Assembly (NCBI RefSeq): GCF_009882985.1
Contig: NZ_WTUZ01000039.1
Span: 310,001 to 374,000, forward strand
Direction: 5' to 3'
Length of the DNA: 64,000 nucleotides
Source of the DNA: Paenibacillus silvestris
GTDB taxonomy: Bacteria; Bacillota; Bacilli; Paenibacillales; NBRC-103111
Shown here in pieces: positions 1 through 7,931 of the stretch. The notes below the pieces were generated by a model that worked only from the letters and a program-made list of their open reading frames with translations, was not told the origin of the DNA and did not search any database. Within the stretch, counting starts at the first letter, position 1. Each line of letters opens with the position of its first letter. Made by a program: the position numbers and the translations under genes.

Positions 1-129
1 CTGCAGCAGACGAAGGGGGAGGATCTGCCAGAAAAGTACCGACAGAGTCGAAAGCGATCAGCTTGGTTGGAAGGGATCGCGAACCTCGCTGCATTCATCG
101 TAATACTGCTAATGGTGTTTAAACCATAA
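1..129 (+). CDS. C-terminal fragment of an unidentified membrane protein
   Basis: An open frame enters from the left edge and stops with TAA at 127-129, giving the last 42 residues of a protein. The visible part has a charged stretch (KGEDLPEKYRQSRKRS) followed by one hydrophobic segment (LAAFIVILLMVF) and a very short tail (KP), so the C terminus is a membrane helix. A good hairpin terminator follows at once, which supports a real gene end. The family cannot be named from this fragment. Confidence 0.55.
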   Translation: MQQTKGEDLPEKYRQSRKRSAWLEGIANLAAFIVILLMVFKP

Positions 130-133
130 TAAG

Positions 134-178
134 AAGAACAAGCGCTATCGTGACAGATAGGCGACTTGTTCTTTTTTA
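134..178 (+). terminator. Rho-independent terminator after the partial gene
   Basis: The arms AAGAACAAG (134-142) and CTTGTTCTT (165-173) pair perfectly, the inner CGCTATC/GATAGGCG adds partial pairing, and a T-rich run follows. It separates the left-edge gene from the importer operon starting at 315. Confidence 0.85.
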
Positions 179-314
179 TTTTTCGGGAAAAGTCAGTAAT
201 GACGCGGAATTTCCGTGAGAAAAAAAGTCTAATTGCGGCAAGAACGTGATTCTCGTAGGCTGTGAATATCAAACCGAACACCAAGAGAAGCGAGAGGAGG
301 TGTACAATAAAAGA

Positions 315-1280
315 ATGAACAGTGAACTAAGTAGGCCCGTACCATCTGAACTTGGGTCATCTGCAACCAAGCAGCGATCTAGGATATTGGCTATTATGAA
401 ACGCGATAAATTTCTGTATATGCTGGCGCTGCCGGGCATTCTGTTCATGATCTTGTTCAAGTATGTACCGATGTGGGGCATCATTATTGCTTTTCAGAAT
501 TATTCACCGTATAGAGGTGTGCTTGGAAGTGACTGGGTGGGGTTGGAGCACTTTATCCGATTTTTTTCCAACCCTGATTTCATGATGCTGTTTCGCAACA
601 CAATGGCGATCAATTTAATGAACTTGGTTTTCTACTTTCCGTTGCCGATTATCATCGCCTTGCTGCTGAATGAGGTCATGAGCAAGCCCTTCAAGAAGCT
701 GCTTCAATCGATCGTTTATTTGCCACACTTTTTGTCATGGGTCATCATTGTGGGAATCACGATTATGATGTTAACGCGCACGGATGGATCTATTAACAAC
801 CTGCTAGTGTATTTTGGGTTTGAGAAAATTGATTTTTTAACAAATCCGAAATTGTTCTGGATCCTACTTACTGTGCAATCGATCTGGAAAGAAGCGGGCT
901 GGGGCACGATCATCTTCCTGGCAGCTATTGCCGGACTAGACACGCAGCTGTACGAAGCAGCCAAGATGGACGGAGCTAAGCGGTTGCGGCAGTTTTGGCA
1001 CATCACGCTTCCAGGAATTCGTAGTGTGATTCTCATCCTACTCATTTTGCGAATCGGAAATATTATGGATGTTGGTTTTGAACAAGTGTTCCTGATGGGG
1101 AATGGGGCGGTATCGAACGTGGGCGAGGTCTTCGATACGTATGTGTATCGGCTCGGAATTCAACAGGGACAGTTCAGCTTCAGTACGGCTGTTGGGCTTT
1201 TCAAATCTGTGGTAGGGCTGGTGCTGGTTGTCATCGCCAATAAACTCGCCAAACGGTTTGGTGAAGAAGGCGTGTATTAA
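315..1280 (+). CDS. Carbohydrate ABC importer permease, LplB type (importer 1)
   Basis: This is one of the two membrane subunits of a CUT1-type sugar importer. The sequence after the N-terminal arm has the family hallmarks LALPGILFMILFKYVPMWG and FQNYSPYRG, about six hydrophobic segments, and the cytoplasmic EAA loop (EAAKMDGAKR) that docks on the ATPase. It continues into GNIMDVGFEQVFLMGN, as in LplB proteins. The frame is open from a GTG at 246, but ATG 315 (MNSELSRP) follows an AGGAGG (295-300) and gives the usual family length; the spacing of 14 is a little long, so the start is not certain. The second permease follows after 16 bp and the binding protein after that. No ATPase gene is nearby. 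Confidence 0.9.
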   Translation: MNSELSRPVPSELGSSATKQRSRILAIMKRDKFLYMLALPGILFMILFKYVPMWGIIIAFQNYSPYRGVLGSDWVGLEHFIRFFSNPDFMMLFRNTMAINLMNLVFYFPLPIIIALLLNEVMSKPFKKLLQSIVYLPHFLSWVIIVGITIMMLTRTDGSINNLLVYFGFEKIDFLTNPKLFWILLTVQSIWKEAGWGTIIFLAAIAGLDTQLYEAAKMDGAKRLRQFWHITLPGIRSVILILLILRIGNIMDVGFEQVFLMGNGAVSNVGEVFDTYVYRLGIQQGQFSFSTAVGLFKSVVGLVLVVIANKLAKRFGEEGVY

Positions 1281-1296
1281 GGAAGGAGGATGAAGG

Positions 1297-2172
1297 ATGA
1301 GAAAGAGCACGAAGGACCTCTTTCCGATTGTTAACTATGTGTTGCTCACCCTTATCGGGCTAGTGACGTTGTTTCCGCTTTATTATGTCGTTGTCGTTTC
1401 GTTCATGGACCCATCGGAATACTTGAAGGGAGGACTCAGACTGTTCCCCTCAACGTGGTCGCTGGCTTCCTACAAATATCTGCTGTCGACAAAATCTTTC
1501 CTGAACGCCTCGATGGTCAGCGGGTTTTTGGCTATTGTCGGCACGTTCTGCAGCCTGGTCATCACGGCGGCGCTGTCTTATGCACTTTCGCGAAGAAGGA
1601 TGCCAGCGCGTCGAGCGATTCTATTGTTGATGTTATTGACGACGCTGTTCAACCCTGGGATGATTCCACCGTATTTGCTCGTACGTGATTTGCATCTAAT
1701 TAATAGCGTCTGGGCCTTAATCATCCCCGTGTTAACCAGTGGCTGGTATGTCATCTTGATGAAGGGCTTCTTCGATAGCATTCCGGATAGTCTGGAGGAG
1801 GCAGCCCAGATGGATGGCTGCAATGATATTGGCATCTGGTTTCGAATTATTTTACCATTATCGCTACCATCACTGGCGGCCTTTGGCCTTTTCTATGCGG
1901 TCAGCTATTGGAATACTTTTTTCTCAGCTGTGTTATATATCACCGATTCGTCGAAATGGCCTTTGCAAGTACTGTTGCAGAACATGTTGATTGATTCCTC
2001 TACGTCGGCAGGAGGGGGCGCTGCACAAGAGCTGATGGCGGAGCAGTCCATTCCTCCGGAGACTCTGAAGATGGCCGCTGTCGTTATTGCGACGGTCCCA
2101 ATCTTACTTGTGTATCCGTTTCTGCAGAAGCACTTCGCGAAGGGTGTCATGGTTGGTTCGATCAAAGGGTAA
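1297..2172 (+). CDS. Carbohydrate ABC importer permease, YtcP/AraQ type (importer 1)
   Basis: The second membrane subunit of importer 1, 291 residues. It shows the YtcP-type N terminus (FPIVNYVLLTLIGLVTLFPLYYVVV), the loop MIPPYLLVRDLHLINSVWAL, the EAA motif (LEEAAQMDGCND) and the typical C-terminal end VYPFLQKHFAKGVMVGSIKG. The start ATG 1297 is preceded by an AAGGAGGATGAAGG ribosome binding site, 16 bp after the first permease. It should form a heterodimer with the product of 315-1280 and use a shared ATPase. The sugar cannot be read from the sequence. Confidence 0.92.
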   Translation: MRKSTKDLFPIVNYVLLTLIGLVTLFPLYYVVVVSFMDPSEYLKGGLRLFPSTWSLASYKYLLSTKSFLNASMVSGFLAIVGTFCSLVITAALSYALSRRRMPARRAILLLMLLTTLFNPGMIPPYLLVRDLHLINSVWALIIPVLTSGWYVILMKGFFDSIPDSLEEAAQMDGCNDIGIWFRIILPLSLPSLAAFGLFYAVSYWNTFFSAVLYITDSSKWPLQVLLQNMLIDSSTSAGGGAAQELMAEQSIPPETLKMAAVVIATVPILLVYPFLQKHFAKGVMVGSIKG

Positions 2173-2211
2173 TGAAACAAGCATACGAATATAGATCAGG
2201 GGGTTATACAA

Positions 2212-3717
2212 TTGATACTACGTAAACATGGTATAGTAAAAAGTGCAACGATTTTGACGGCGGCGGCTATAGCGCTAACAGGCTGCGGTGGTGATGCTGG
2301 TAAAACGTCGCAGAAAACGACCGAGATCTCCATTATGACGAACTTCAGCACACCGGAACCGCCAGGTGCCGACAATGTGATCGTTCAGGAAATCGGCAAG
2401 CGCACGAATACGAAGTTAAATATTCAATGGGTTTCATCCAATAACTATGCGGAAAAAACGAAAGTGACGCTGGCTTCCGGCGATATCCCGGATTTGATGT
2501 TCGTTCTGGATCCTTTTGACCCGCTCGTGATGCAGATGGCTAAGGAAGGTGCGTTCTGGGAGCTTACACCAGAATTGATGAAGGCGTATCCAAATCTGTC
2601 TGCCTATCCGACTGCGGTATGGGAAAATTCCAAGATGCAGGATGGCAAAAATTACGGTATACCTGCGGTTCGCCCCATGGGCGGGTGGTCTTTTATCAAT
2701 ATTCGCAAAGACTGGCTCGATAAGCTCGGTATGAAAATGCCGGAGACGATGGATGAATTACTCGAAACGATGAAGGCTTTTACGTATAAAGATCCCGACG
2801 GGAATGGCAAGCAGGACACGTTTGGACTAGCTGGCAACCAAGGGTCCTTCTTATTCGAACCGCTATTCAACTCAACGCAAGGTAAATGGAAGTTGAAGGA
2901 TGGCAAACTCGCGCATATTTATCTGGAGCCGCAGACCCGTGATGCCATTCTGTATGAAAAGAAACTATACGACGAAAAAGTCATTCCCGAGGACTTTGCG
3001 GTGCTCAAACTGAGCCAGTTCGAGGATATGGCTAAGTCCAACAAAGCCGGCATGTGGGTCGATACGGTTGAGGCCTCCTGGCGTCCGACAGAAGAGCTGC
3101 GGAAAACGAATCCGACTGCGGATTTACTGCCAATGACCTATCTGGTTAGTCCAGAAGGCAAGAAGATGGCGTATCAATGGCGTGGCTTCAATGGGATCTT
3201 CCTGATTCCGAAGAAGGTATCCGAGGAGAAGCTGAAGACAATTCTGCAATTGATGGATTATGGTTCGTCGCAGGAAGGTACGGATCTGGCTTGGTACGGC
3301 TTCAAGGATGTTCACTATACCGAGAAGGACGGCATAAAGCTGGCCACGGAACAGGCGAAAAAGGATATTGTCTCCCAGAGTGCGCTGGGTAAAATCTTCA
3401 GTCGCGACGAGAAGTACCTCTGGGCATACCGGACGGGGATGCCTGCTGATGTTTTCGAGCGTAACAAGAAGATCGTCGATGCACGGGAACCGTATTTGGT
3501 CGGTGATATTGGCAACGGATTATTCTCGGAGACTGCGAGCAAATTCGGCGCTGAGATTGATAAGAAGGTAGATGATCTACGGGTCAAAGTCATCATGGGC
3601 AAAGAACCCATCAGTGCATGGGATGATTTGGTGCAGAATTTGTCCAAGGATCAGAACTTCCAAGCAATCATCAAGGAAGTAAACGATTCGTATCAGAAGC
3701 GAATAGCGGGTAAATAA
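2212..3717 (+). CDS. Extracellular sugar-binding lipoprotein, LplA type (importer 1)
   Basis: The solute receptor of importer 1, 501 residues, anchored to the outer face of the membrane. The N terminus has a basic start, a hydrophobic run and the lipobox LTGC with the lipidated cysteine at residue 25. The mature part has the LplA-type pattern RKDWLDKLGMKMPETMDE and an EF-hand-like DPDGNGKQDTFG loop that is common in these receptors. The start is TTG 2212, eight bases after a CAGGGGG site; no ATG fits the signal peptide better. It is the third gene of the operon. A hairpin without a T-run (3744-3786) follows it and may set receptor mRNA level against the downstream regulator. Confidence 0.9.
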   Translation: MILRKHGIVKSATILTAAAIALTGCGGDAGKTSQKTTEISIMTNFSTPEPPGADNVIVQEIGKRTNTKLNIQWVSSNNYAEKTKVTLASGDIPDLMFVLDPFDPLVMQMAKEGAFWELTPELMKAYPNLSAYPTAVWENSKMQDGKNYGIPAVRPMGGWSFINIRKDWLDKLGMKMPETMDELLETMKAFTYKDPDGNGKQDTFGLAGNQGSFLFEPLFNSTQGKWKLKDGKLAHIYLEPQTRDAILYEKKLYDEKVIPEDFAVLKLSQFEDMAKSNKAGMWVDTVEASWRPTEELRKTNPTADLLPMTYLVSPEGKKMAYQWRGFNGIFLIPKKVSEEKLKTILQLMDYGSSQEGTDLAWYGFKDVHYTEKDGIKLATEQAKKDIVSQSALGKIFSRDEKYLWAYRTGMPADVFERNKKIVDAREPYLVGDIGNGLFSETASKFGAEIDKKVDDLRVKVIMGKEPISAWDDLVQNLSKDQNFQAIIKEVNDSYQKRIAGK

Positions 3718-3743
3718 CATTTTAAAATAACAAGAAAAATCAG

Positions 3744-3786
3744 CAGGAAGCGGCTCAGGGGCATTGGCTCAGGAGTGCGCTTCCTG
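3744..3786 (+). other. Intercistronic hairpin after the binding-protein gene
   Basis: CAGGAAGCG (3744-3752) and CGCTTCCTG (3778-3786) are perfect inverted copies separated by 25 bases, with no T-run behind them. This looks like an mRNA-stabilising or processing hairpin rather than a full terminator. A direct repeat GGCTCAGG lies at its inner edge. Confidence 0.45.
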
Positions 3787-3816
3787 TACGAGCATAGATG
3801 ATGGGATGGATGGGGC

Positions 3817-6114
3817 ATGAAGAAGCGGATAGGGAAAGGATTGCTATCATATCGAGGACACGCATTCCGGCGGAGCTTGCTGCTCATTCTGATTGTTACA
3901 ACCATTCCAACCCTCCTTATTGCGTTTAGCAGTTATTATATCGGTGTCAGCTACATAGAGCGTGAGGTTGAACGGACGCATAAACTGCAGCTTGACTACA
4001 CGGTTAAGCAAGTTAGCGATGCGCTAGGTCATCTGCAGGTCGGTATGAACCAGTGGACGCTGAATCCGATGAGCGACAAGCTCAGAGGCATTGATTTTAA
4101 AGATAATTATGCGTTTAGCAAGGAGTTCTTTGAATCTCTGACGGTCTTGAATAACAGCAGTGCGCTAATTGATCAGGCCTTTGTGTACCTAGAGAGTCCG
4201 CCTCGCATTATCTCGGACAGCCAAGGTATCCACAAACTGGAAGGTGAAGGGGCGGTGCCCTATCACGAATTGCTCGCTGTGAAAGAGCGGCTGTTCTGGC
4301 GCATGCTTCAGGAGCCCGCGATCGATGGGCTGTTCGTCATTCACAAGCTGCCAGTTATCGGCGAACCGTTCGGTGTGATCATGGCCCGAATTAACGAGAA
4401 GCAGCTTCTGAATTTAGCGGGCTTCGATCCAGGTCTTGGCGGCACGGCTTTCATCCTCAACAGGGAAGGAACGCTGCTGTCACGCGAGTTGTTCTCGCCT
4501 GCTGTTAAAGAGATGAACGAGGCGCTCGTTCAAGAGATAGGTGGGAAGCAGGAGAAATCCTCCTCTTTCCGGTGGAGCTGGAATAGCGAGCTGTATGTGG
4601 TATCGACGGCGGTCATACCGATCACCGGTTGGGAGCTCGTTTCGGCAGTTCCAATGTCCGAATTTCTGAAACCGATTGTGCTCGTATCTCGGCTCATTAT
4701 GGCGGTGGGACTGATTAGTTTATTGTTTGTTCTGCTCAGCTCGTGGTATGCGTCCGTACGGCTGGTCCAGCCGATTCATCGGCTTCTGCGCACGTTGATC
4801 TCCCCAGCCGGTCCGGAGCCGCTGCTCGTTCCCAAGGACGAGATCCAGTACATCGAGGAGCAGTGGCGGAATTTGAGCAGAGAAAGTCATTTGCTGCAGT
4901 CACGGCTGGAGGGACAACATTCCTCGCTGCGGACAGGGTTCTTGCTGCAATTGGTGCAGGGCCATCTGCAGCTGTTACAGGATCAGGAGATCACGCAGCG
5001 GATGGAGCAGTATGGTTGGGAGCCTGATGGGCAGCAATTCGTTGTTATGGTCGTACAACTGTTGGGTTTCCATCGGTTGTTGCAGGGGTCCTTCCGCGAG
5101 GATGAGCAGCCACTGGTGACATTCGCAGCGGTCAATATAATTGAGGAACTGACAGGCAATGACAATGTATCCGTTATGAACTTGCATGACTTATCTGTCG
5201 GTTTGTTCATCATGTTTCCCCGGGAGGTATCTCCTGCCGAGGTTGCCGAGCGGCTGAAGCGGATGGCTTCCGAGATTGGTCAAAGCTTGCACCGTATTTT
5301 GAAAATGGATACCGTTATTGGCCTAGGTCAGACCGTGTCTGCCATCAGCCGCATTCCGCTCGCTTGGGAAGAGGTACAGCAGGCGCTGCGGTACAGAAAG
5401 CTGGATGTACCGAACCAGATTATCGATTTGAACGAACCGATGAGCGAGCATGCAGATTCCAGATACCCGTTCACGTTGGAGCAAGACCTCGTCCATTCGA
5501 TGATCAGCGGGTTGGGGGAAGAGAGTCACCGGTTGTTGGGCTTGTTTTTCCAGGAGCTAAAGGCGCACGCGAAGCGGGAACTGCTTTTGCAGCAGGGCAG
5601 CCTCAAGCTTCTGGGAGCAGTGCAGGGGGCTTTGATGCAATCGGACGTCATGCAAGCCGGTTCCCTGTTTGATTGGGGCCAGCTCTATGCCGAACTGCTG
5701 GCGCTTAAGGACAGCGACGAGATGCAGGCTTGGTATTCCGCTCGGATCGTGGAACCATTGATGGCGGAGCTTATGCATCATCAGAACGACAGGGCTCGCG
5801 AATTGGTTGAGCGGACCGTTGGTATGATTCGTTCGGAGTATCAAACGGACATCTCGCTGGACTTGTGCGCTGACCGCCTCGGCATCTCTTCGTCGGGTCT
5901 GAGTAAGCTTTTCCTGCAAGTAACGGGTATATATTTCGTCGACTACTTGACCAAGACGAGACTGGATCGGGCCAAAGAACTGCTTATAGGCTCTGAGCTG
6001 AAAATGCAGGAAATCGCTGTGCAAGTCGGGTATCAACCGACGTATTTCAATCGGATTTTCAAAAAAATGGCGGGCATGACGCCCAAAGATTTCCGCGAAC
6101 ACAACAAACTGTAG
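3817..6114 (+). CDS. Membrane-spanning AraC-family transcriptional regulator
   Basis: A 765-residue one-protein sensor-regulator. It has a first membrane helix (about residues 18-40), an extracellular sensor region of about 245 residues (probably Cache-like), a second helix (about 286-309), a long cytoplasmic linker, and a C-terminal AraC-type DNA-binding domain with two helix-turn-helix units (ISLDLCADRLGISSSGLSKLF and MQEIAVQVGYQPTYFNRIFKK). Such proteins sense a sugar outside the cell and act directly on a nearby promoter. ATG 3817 follows a GGATGG-type weak site. It lies between the binding-protein gene and the enolase-type enzyme, so it probably controls this importer operon, and perhaps itself as a member of it. 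The ligand is unknown. Confidence 0.88.
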   Translation: MKKRIGKGLLSYRGHAFRRSLLLILIVTTIPTLLIAFSSYYIGVSYIEREVERTHKLQLDYTVKQVSDALGHLQVGMNQWTLNPMSDKLRGIDFKDNYAFSKEFFESLTVLNNSSALIDQAFVYLESPPRIISDSQGIHKLEGEGAVPYHELLAVKERLFWRMLQEPAIDGLFVIHKLPVIGEPFGVIMARINEKQLLNLAGFDPGLGGTAFILNREGTLLSRELFSPAVKEMNEALVQEIGGKQEKSSSFRWSWNSELYVVSTAVIPITGWELVSAVPMSEFLKPIVLVSRLIMAVGLISLLFVLLSSWYASVRLVQPIHRLLRTLISPAGPEPLLVPKDEIQYIEEQWRNLSRESHLLQSRLEGQHSSLRTGFLLQLVQGHLQLLQDQEITQRMEQYGWEPDGQQFVVMVVQLLGFHRLLQGSFREDEQPLVTFAAVNIIEELTGNDNVSVMNLHDLSVGLFIMFPREVSPAEVAERLKRMASEIGQSLHRILKMDTVIGLGQTVSAISRIPLAWEEVQQALRYRKLDVPNQIIDLNEPMSEHADSRYPFTLEQDLVHSMISGLGEESHRLLGLFFQELKAHAKRELLLQQGSLKLLGAVQGALMQSDVMQAGSLFDWGQLYAELLALKDSDEMQAWYSARIVEPLMAELMHHQNDRARELVERTVGMIRSEYQTDISLDLCADRLGISSSGLSKLFLQVTGIYFVDYLTKTRLDRAKELLIGSELKMQEIAVQVGYQPTYFNRIFKKMAGMTPKDFREHNKL

Positions 6115-6139
6115 CCCTTAAGGGAAGATGGGAGTAGAC

Positions 6140-7306
6140 ATGGAAAAGATTATGGAACGTCTGGATCAGGTAGCAGACCCGATCCGCTCGATTGAGCTTT
6201 ACCGGTATGACGTAAATGTTGAGCGGTCATTCAGCCATGGGGCGTGGACGAATCGTATCCACGGATTTATCCGCATTTCAGCCGGGGATGGGGATCAGGT
6301 TCGGTGCGGCTGGGGAGAAAATATCATGGCTGTCAACCGCGAAGAGATGGATTTGAAGGAATGGCTTACCCCGCTGCAAGATTTAATCGGGATGCCGATT
6401 GGGATAGCGGTTCGCACCGTAATGAGCAGGCTTGCAGAGCTGGGCTCCAAGCGTGCTGAAATGGTGGAGACAGCGCTGCTGGACCTTGCGGGTCAACTGC
6501 TCGGCCAGTCAGTCCTTGAACTGCTGGGGCTTGATGGCAAGGAGCCCGTTCCGGGGCTGTTCTGCATTCTGGAGAACGACCTAGAGAAGGTCAGAGAGCG
6601 GGCGCAGGAATCATGGGATCAAGGTTACCGCACCCACCTGAAGGTCAAGCTGTTCGGGGACATTGTTCTGGATAAAAAGATCGTTGAAGCAGCCCGAGAT
6701 GTCATGGGACCGCAGACGTTCATCGTCGGTGATGTGAATGACGGCTACCGGCCGAAGAAGAGTGAAGATAACCTTGACGGCATCGTAGCTGCAATGCACA
6801 TCCTGCAAGAAGCTGGACTCAATGCTTGCGAAGATCCGGCTAGCCTGACGGTGCCGCAGTGGATCCGGCTACAGGATCAGGCTGGTGCGCTGCAGCTGCT
6901 GCCAGACGCGCCTTTGCGCCCGGCGATTGAAGCTGCCCGTTCGGTAATGCCTGGCATGGGCGGCATCTATAATATTCACCCAGGCTGTGCGGGCTCTCTT
7001 ATTCATGCTGTAGAGCTGGCGCGCAAGATCCAAAGTTTCGGCGCCAAGCTTATGATTGGTGACGACAGCTTGGTTGGCCCGGCTTGTACGGTTTGGCAAC
7101 AGCTCGCGATCGGTTTATCCGCCGATTGGGTTGAGGCGCTGGAGAAACCTGGCGAGTCTGATGCGTTCGAAACCTGTGTTATCGCACAGGTTACATCGAG
7201 GACGGCTGACAGCCGGGTTAGTTTGCACGGTTTTTCGCCGGGCTTCGGGCTGGTGCTGGATGAGCGGCGATTAAGATCTTGCTGCCGTGATTACGGCAAG
7301 ATTTGA
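6140..7306 (+). CDS. Enolase-superfamily enzyme (mandelate racemase/muconate-lactonizing-like)
   Basis: A cytoplasmic enzyme of about 388 residues that should abstract a proton next to a carboxylate, as in sugar-acid dehydratases, racemases or epimerases. Numbered from ATG 6140, it has a KVK base motif (K168, K170) and candidate metal ligands in series: D198 in VGDVNDGY, E231 in CEDPAS and D256 in LLPDAP. The C-terminal part MIGDDSLVGPACTVWQ resembles the muconate-lactonizing-like branch. ATG 6140 has a GGGAG five bases upstream; an in-frame ATG at 6128 touches its ribosome binding site and is less likely. It is the last gene of the importer 1 block, so it may process the imported sugar or sugar acid. 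The exact substrate cannot be assigned. Confidence 0.8.
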   Translation: MEKIMERLDQVADPIRSIELYRYDVNVERSFSHGAWTNRIHGFIRISAGDGDQVRCGWGENIMAVNREEMDLKEWLTPLQDLIGMPIGIAVRTVMSRLAELGSKRAEMVETALLDLAGQLLGQSVLELLGLDGKEPVPGLFCILENDLEKVRERAQESWDQGYRTHLKVKLFGDIVLDKKIVEAARDVMGPQTFIVGDVNDGYRPKKSEDNLDGIVAAMHILQEAGLNACEDPASLTVPQWIRLQDQAGALQLLPDAPLRPAIEAARSVMPGMGGIYNIHPGCAGSLIHAVELARKIQSFGAKLMIGDDSLVGPACTVWQQLAIGLSADWVEALEKPGESDAFETCVIAQVTSRTADSRVSLHGFSPGFGLVLDERRLRSCCRDYGKI

Positions 7307-7317
7307 TTTTGAGTTAT

Positions 7318-7349
7318 GAAGCTACCGGCTGACGGGTAGCTTCTTTGCG
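7318..7349 (+). terminator. Hairpin terminator after the importer 1 operon
   Basis: GAAGCTACC (7318-7326) pairs with GGTAGCTTC (7335-7343), followed by a short T-rich run. A second weaker hairpin (about 7276-7302) lies over the last codons of the enzyme gene and runs into TTGATTTT. Confidence 0.7.
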
Positions 7350-7381
7350 TTGGTGGACCTGATGGCCTGCGATTGCAAGCC

Positions 7382-7491
7382 CTGTAGTTCCCCACGAACC
7401 GCCAAAACCCCGCTATCCGCAAGATTAGCGGTCTGTAGTTCCCCCAAGCAGGCCGATCCTCAACCCCCCAGTACTATAAAAAAATAGTACT
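7382..7491. repeat. Spacer with a 12-bp direct repeat and a palindrome
   Basis: CTGTAGTTCCCC occurs at 7382-7393 and again at 7433-7444, 51 bp apart, with a small inverted repeat CGCTA/TAGCG (7411-7430) between the copies. Then comes a perfect 8-bp palindrome AGTACTAT-AAAAAA-ATAGTACT (7470-7491). No gene is seen in 7350-7543. The layout resembles a degenerate intergenic repeat unit, but its copy number cannot be judged here. Confidence 0.4.
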
Positions 7492-7543
7492 CACAAAATC
7501 TACCAATAAATGATAGATTTATTTCCAAAAAGGTAGTGGGAAA

Positions 7544-7675
7544 ATGGTCGATGCTGTAATCGAAATATTTCTTATAAAAATGGGCCTCGTTGTCTTAGGT
7601 GGCGTAGTACTTATCATAATTGTCGTATTATTTTGCATGGCGATGGCCTCCATCCTGAAAGACAGCAGAAAATAA
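7544..7675 (+). CDS. Small single-pass membrane protein, unknown function
   Basis: A 43-residue open frame starting at ATG 7544 with a weak GTGGG upstream. It has one strong hydrophobic helix (LVVLGGVVLIIIVVLFCMAM, about residues 15-34) and a short basic tail (KDSRK). It is bounded by a palindrome upstream and by its own terminator at 7695-7725, which argues for a transcribed unit. No family is recognised. Confidence 0.45.
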   Translation: MVDAVIEIFLIKMGLVVLGGVVLIIIVVLFCMAMASILKDSRK

Positions 7676-7694
7676 TAAGTCCTTAAGTGGACGG

Positions 7695-7725
7695 AAAGAG
7701 CTGGCCTCACGCAGCTCTTTTTTCT
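7695..7725 (+). terminator. Rho-independent terminator
   Basis: AAAGAGCTG (7695-7703) pairs perfectly with CAGCTCTTT (7712-7720) around an 8-base loop, followed by a T-run. It closes the small membrane-protein unit and isolates it from importer 2. Confidence 0.88.
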
Positions 7726-7882
7726 TTCTGTGAATGGACTTGTTGTGCTATTTCAACCCAGCAAGTAACTTCGGATGGAAAGCAAAATGACAGTTTTGTG
7801 TGATTTTACACCAGTTCTGTTCCTAGAATCTATATGGGCTTTCACGTACAATTGGATTTGTAAGAGCGATGGTTCGACGTTG

Positions 7883-7897
7883 ATGTAAGCGTTATCT
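7883..7897 (+). promoter_or_regulatory. cre-like site (CcpA) upstream of importer 2
   Basis: ATGTAAGCGTTATCT matches the Bacillus cre consensus WTGNAANCGNWNNCW at all 15 positions. It lies 34 bp upstream of the start of the importer 2 binding-protein gene, where bound CcpA would block transcription. This suggests carbon catabolite repression of the operon. Confidence 0.7.
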
Positions 7898-7931
7898 TTA
7901 AAAAGGATGATACATTTAGGGGGCTAACAAT

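Noticed and set aside
5557-6102. 181-codon open frame on the minus strand
   Set aside because: It is antisense to the AraC domain of the 3817-6114 gene, and its composition is that of a reverse-frame shadow.
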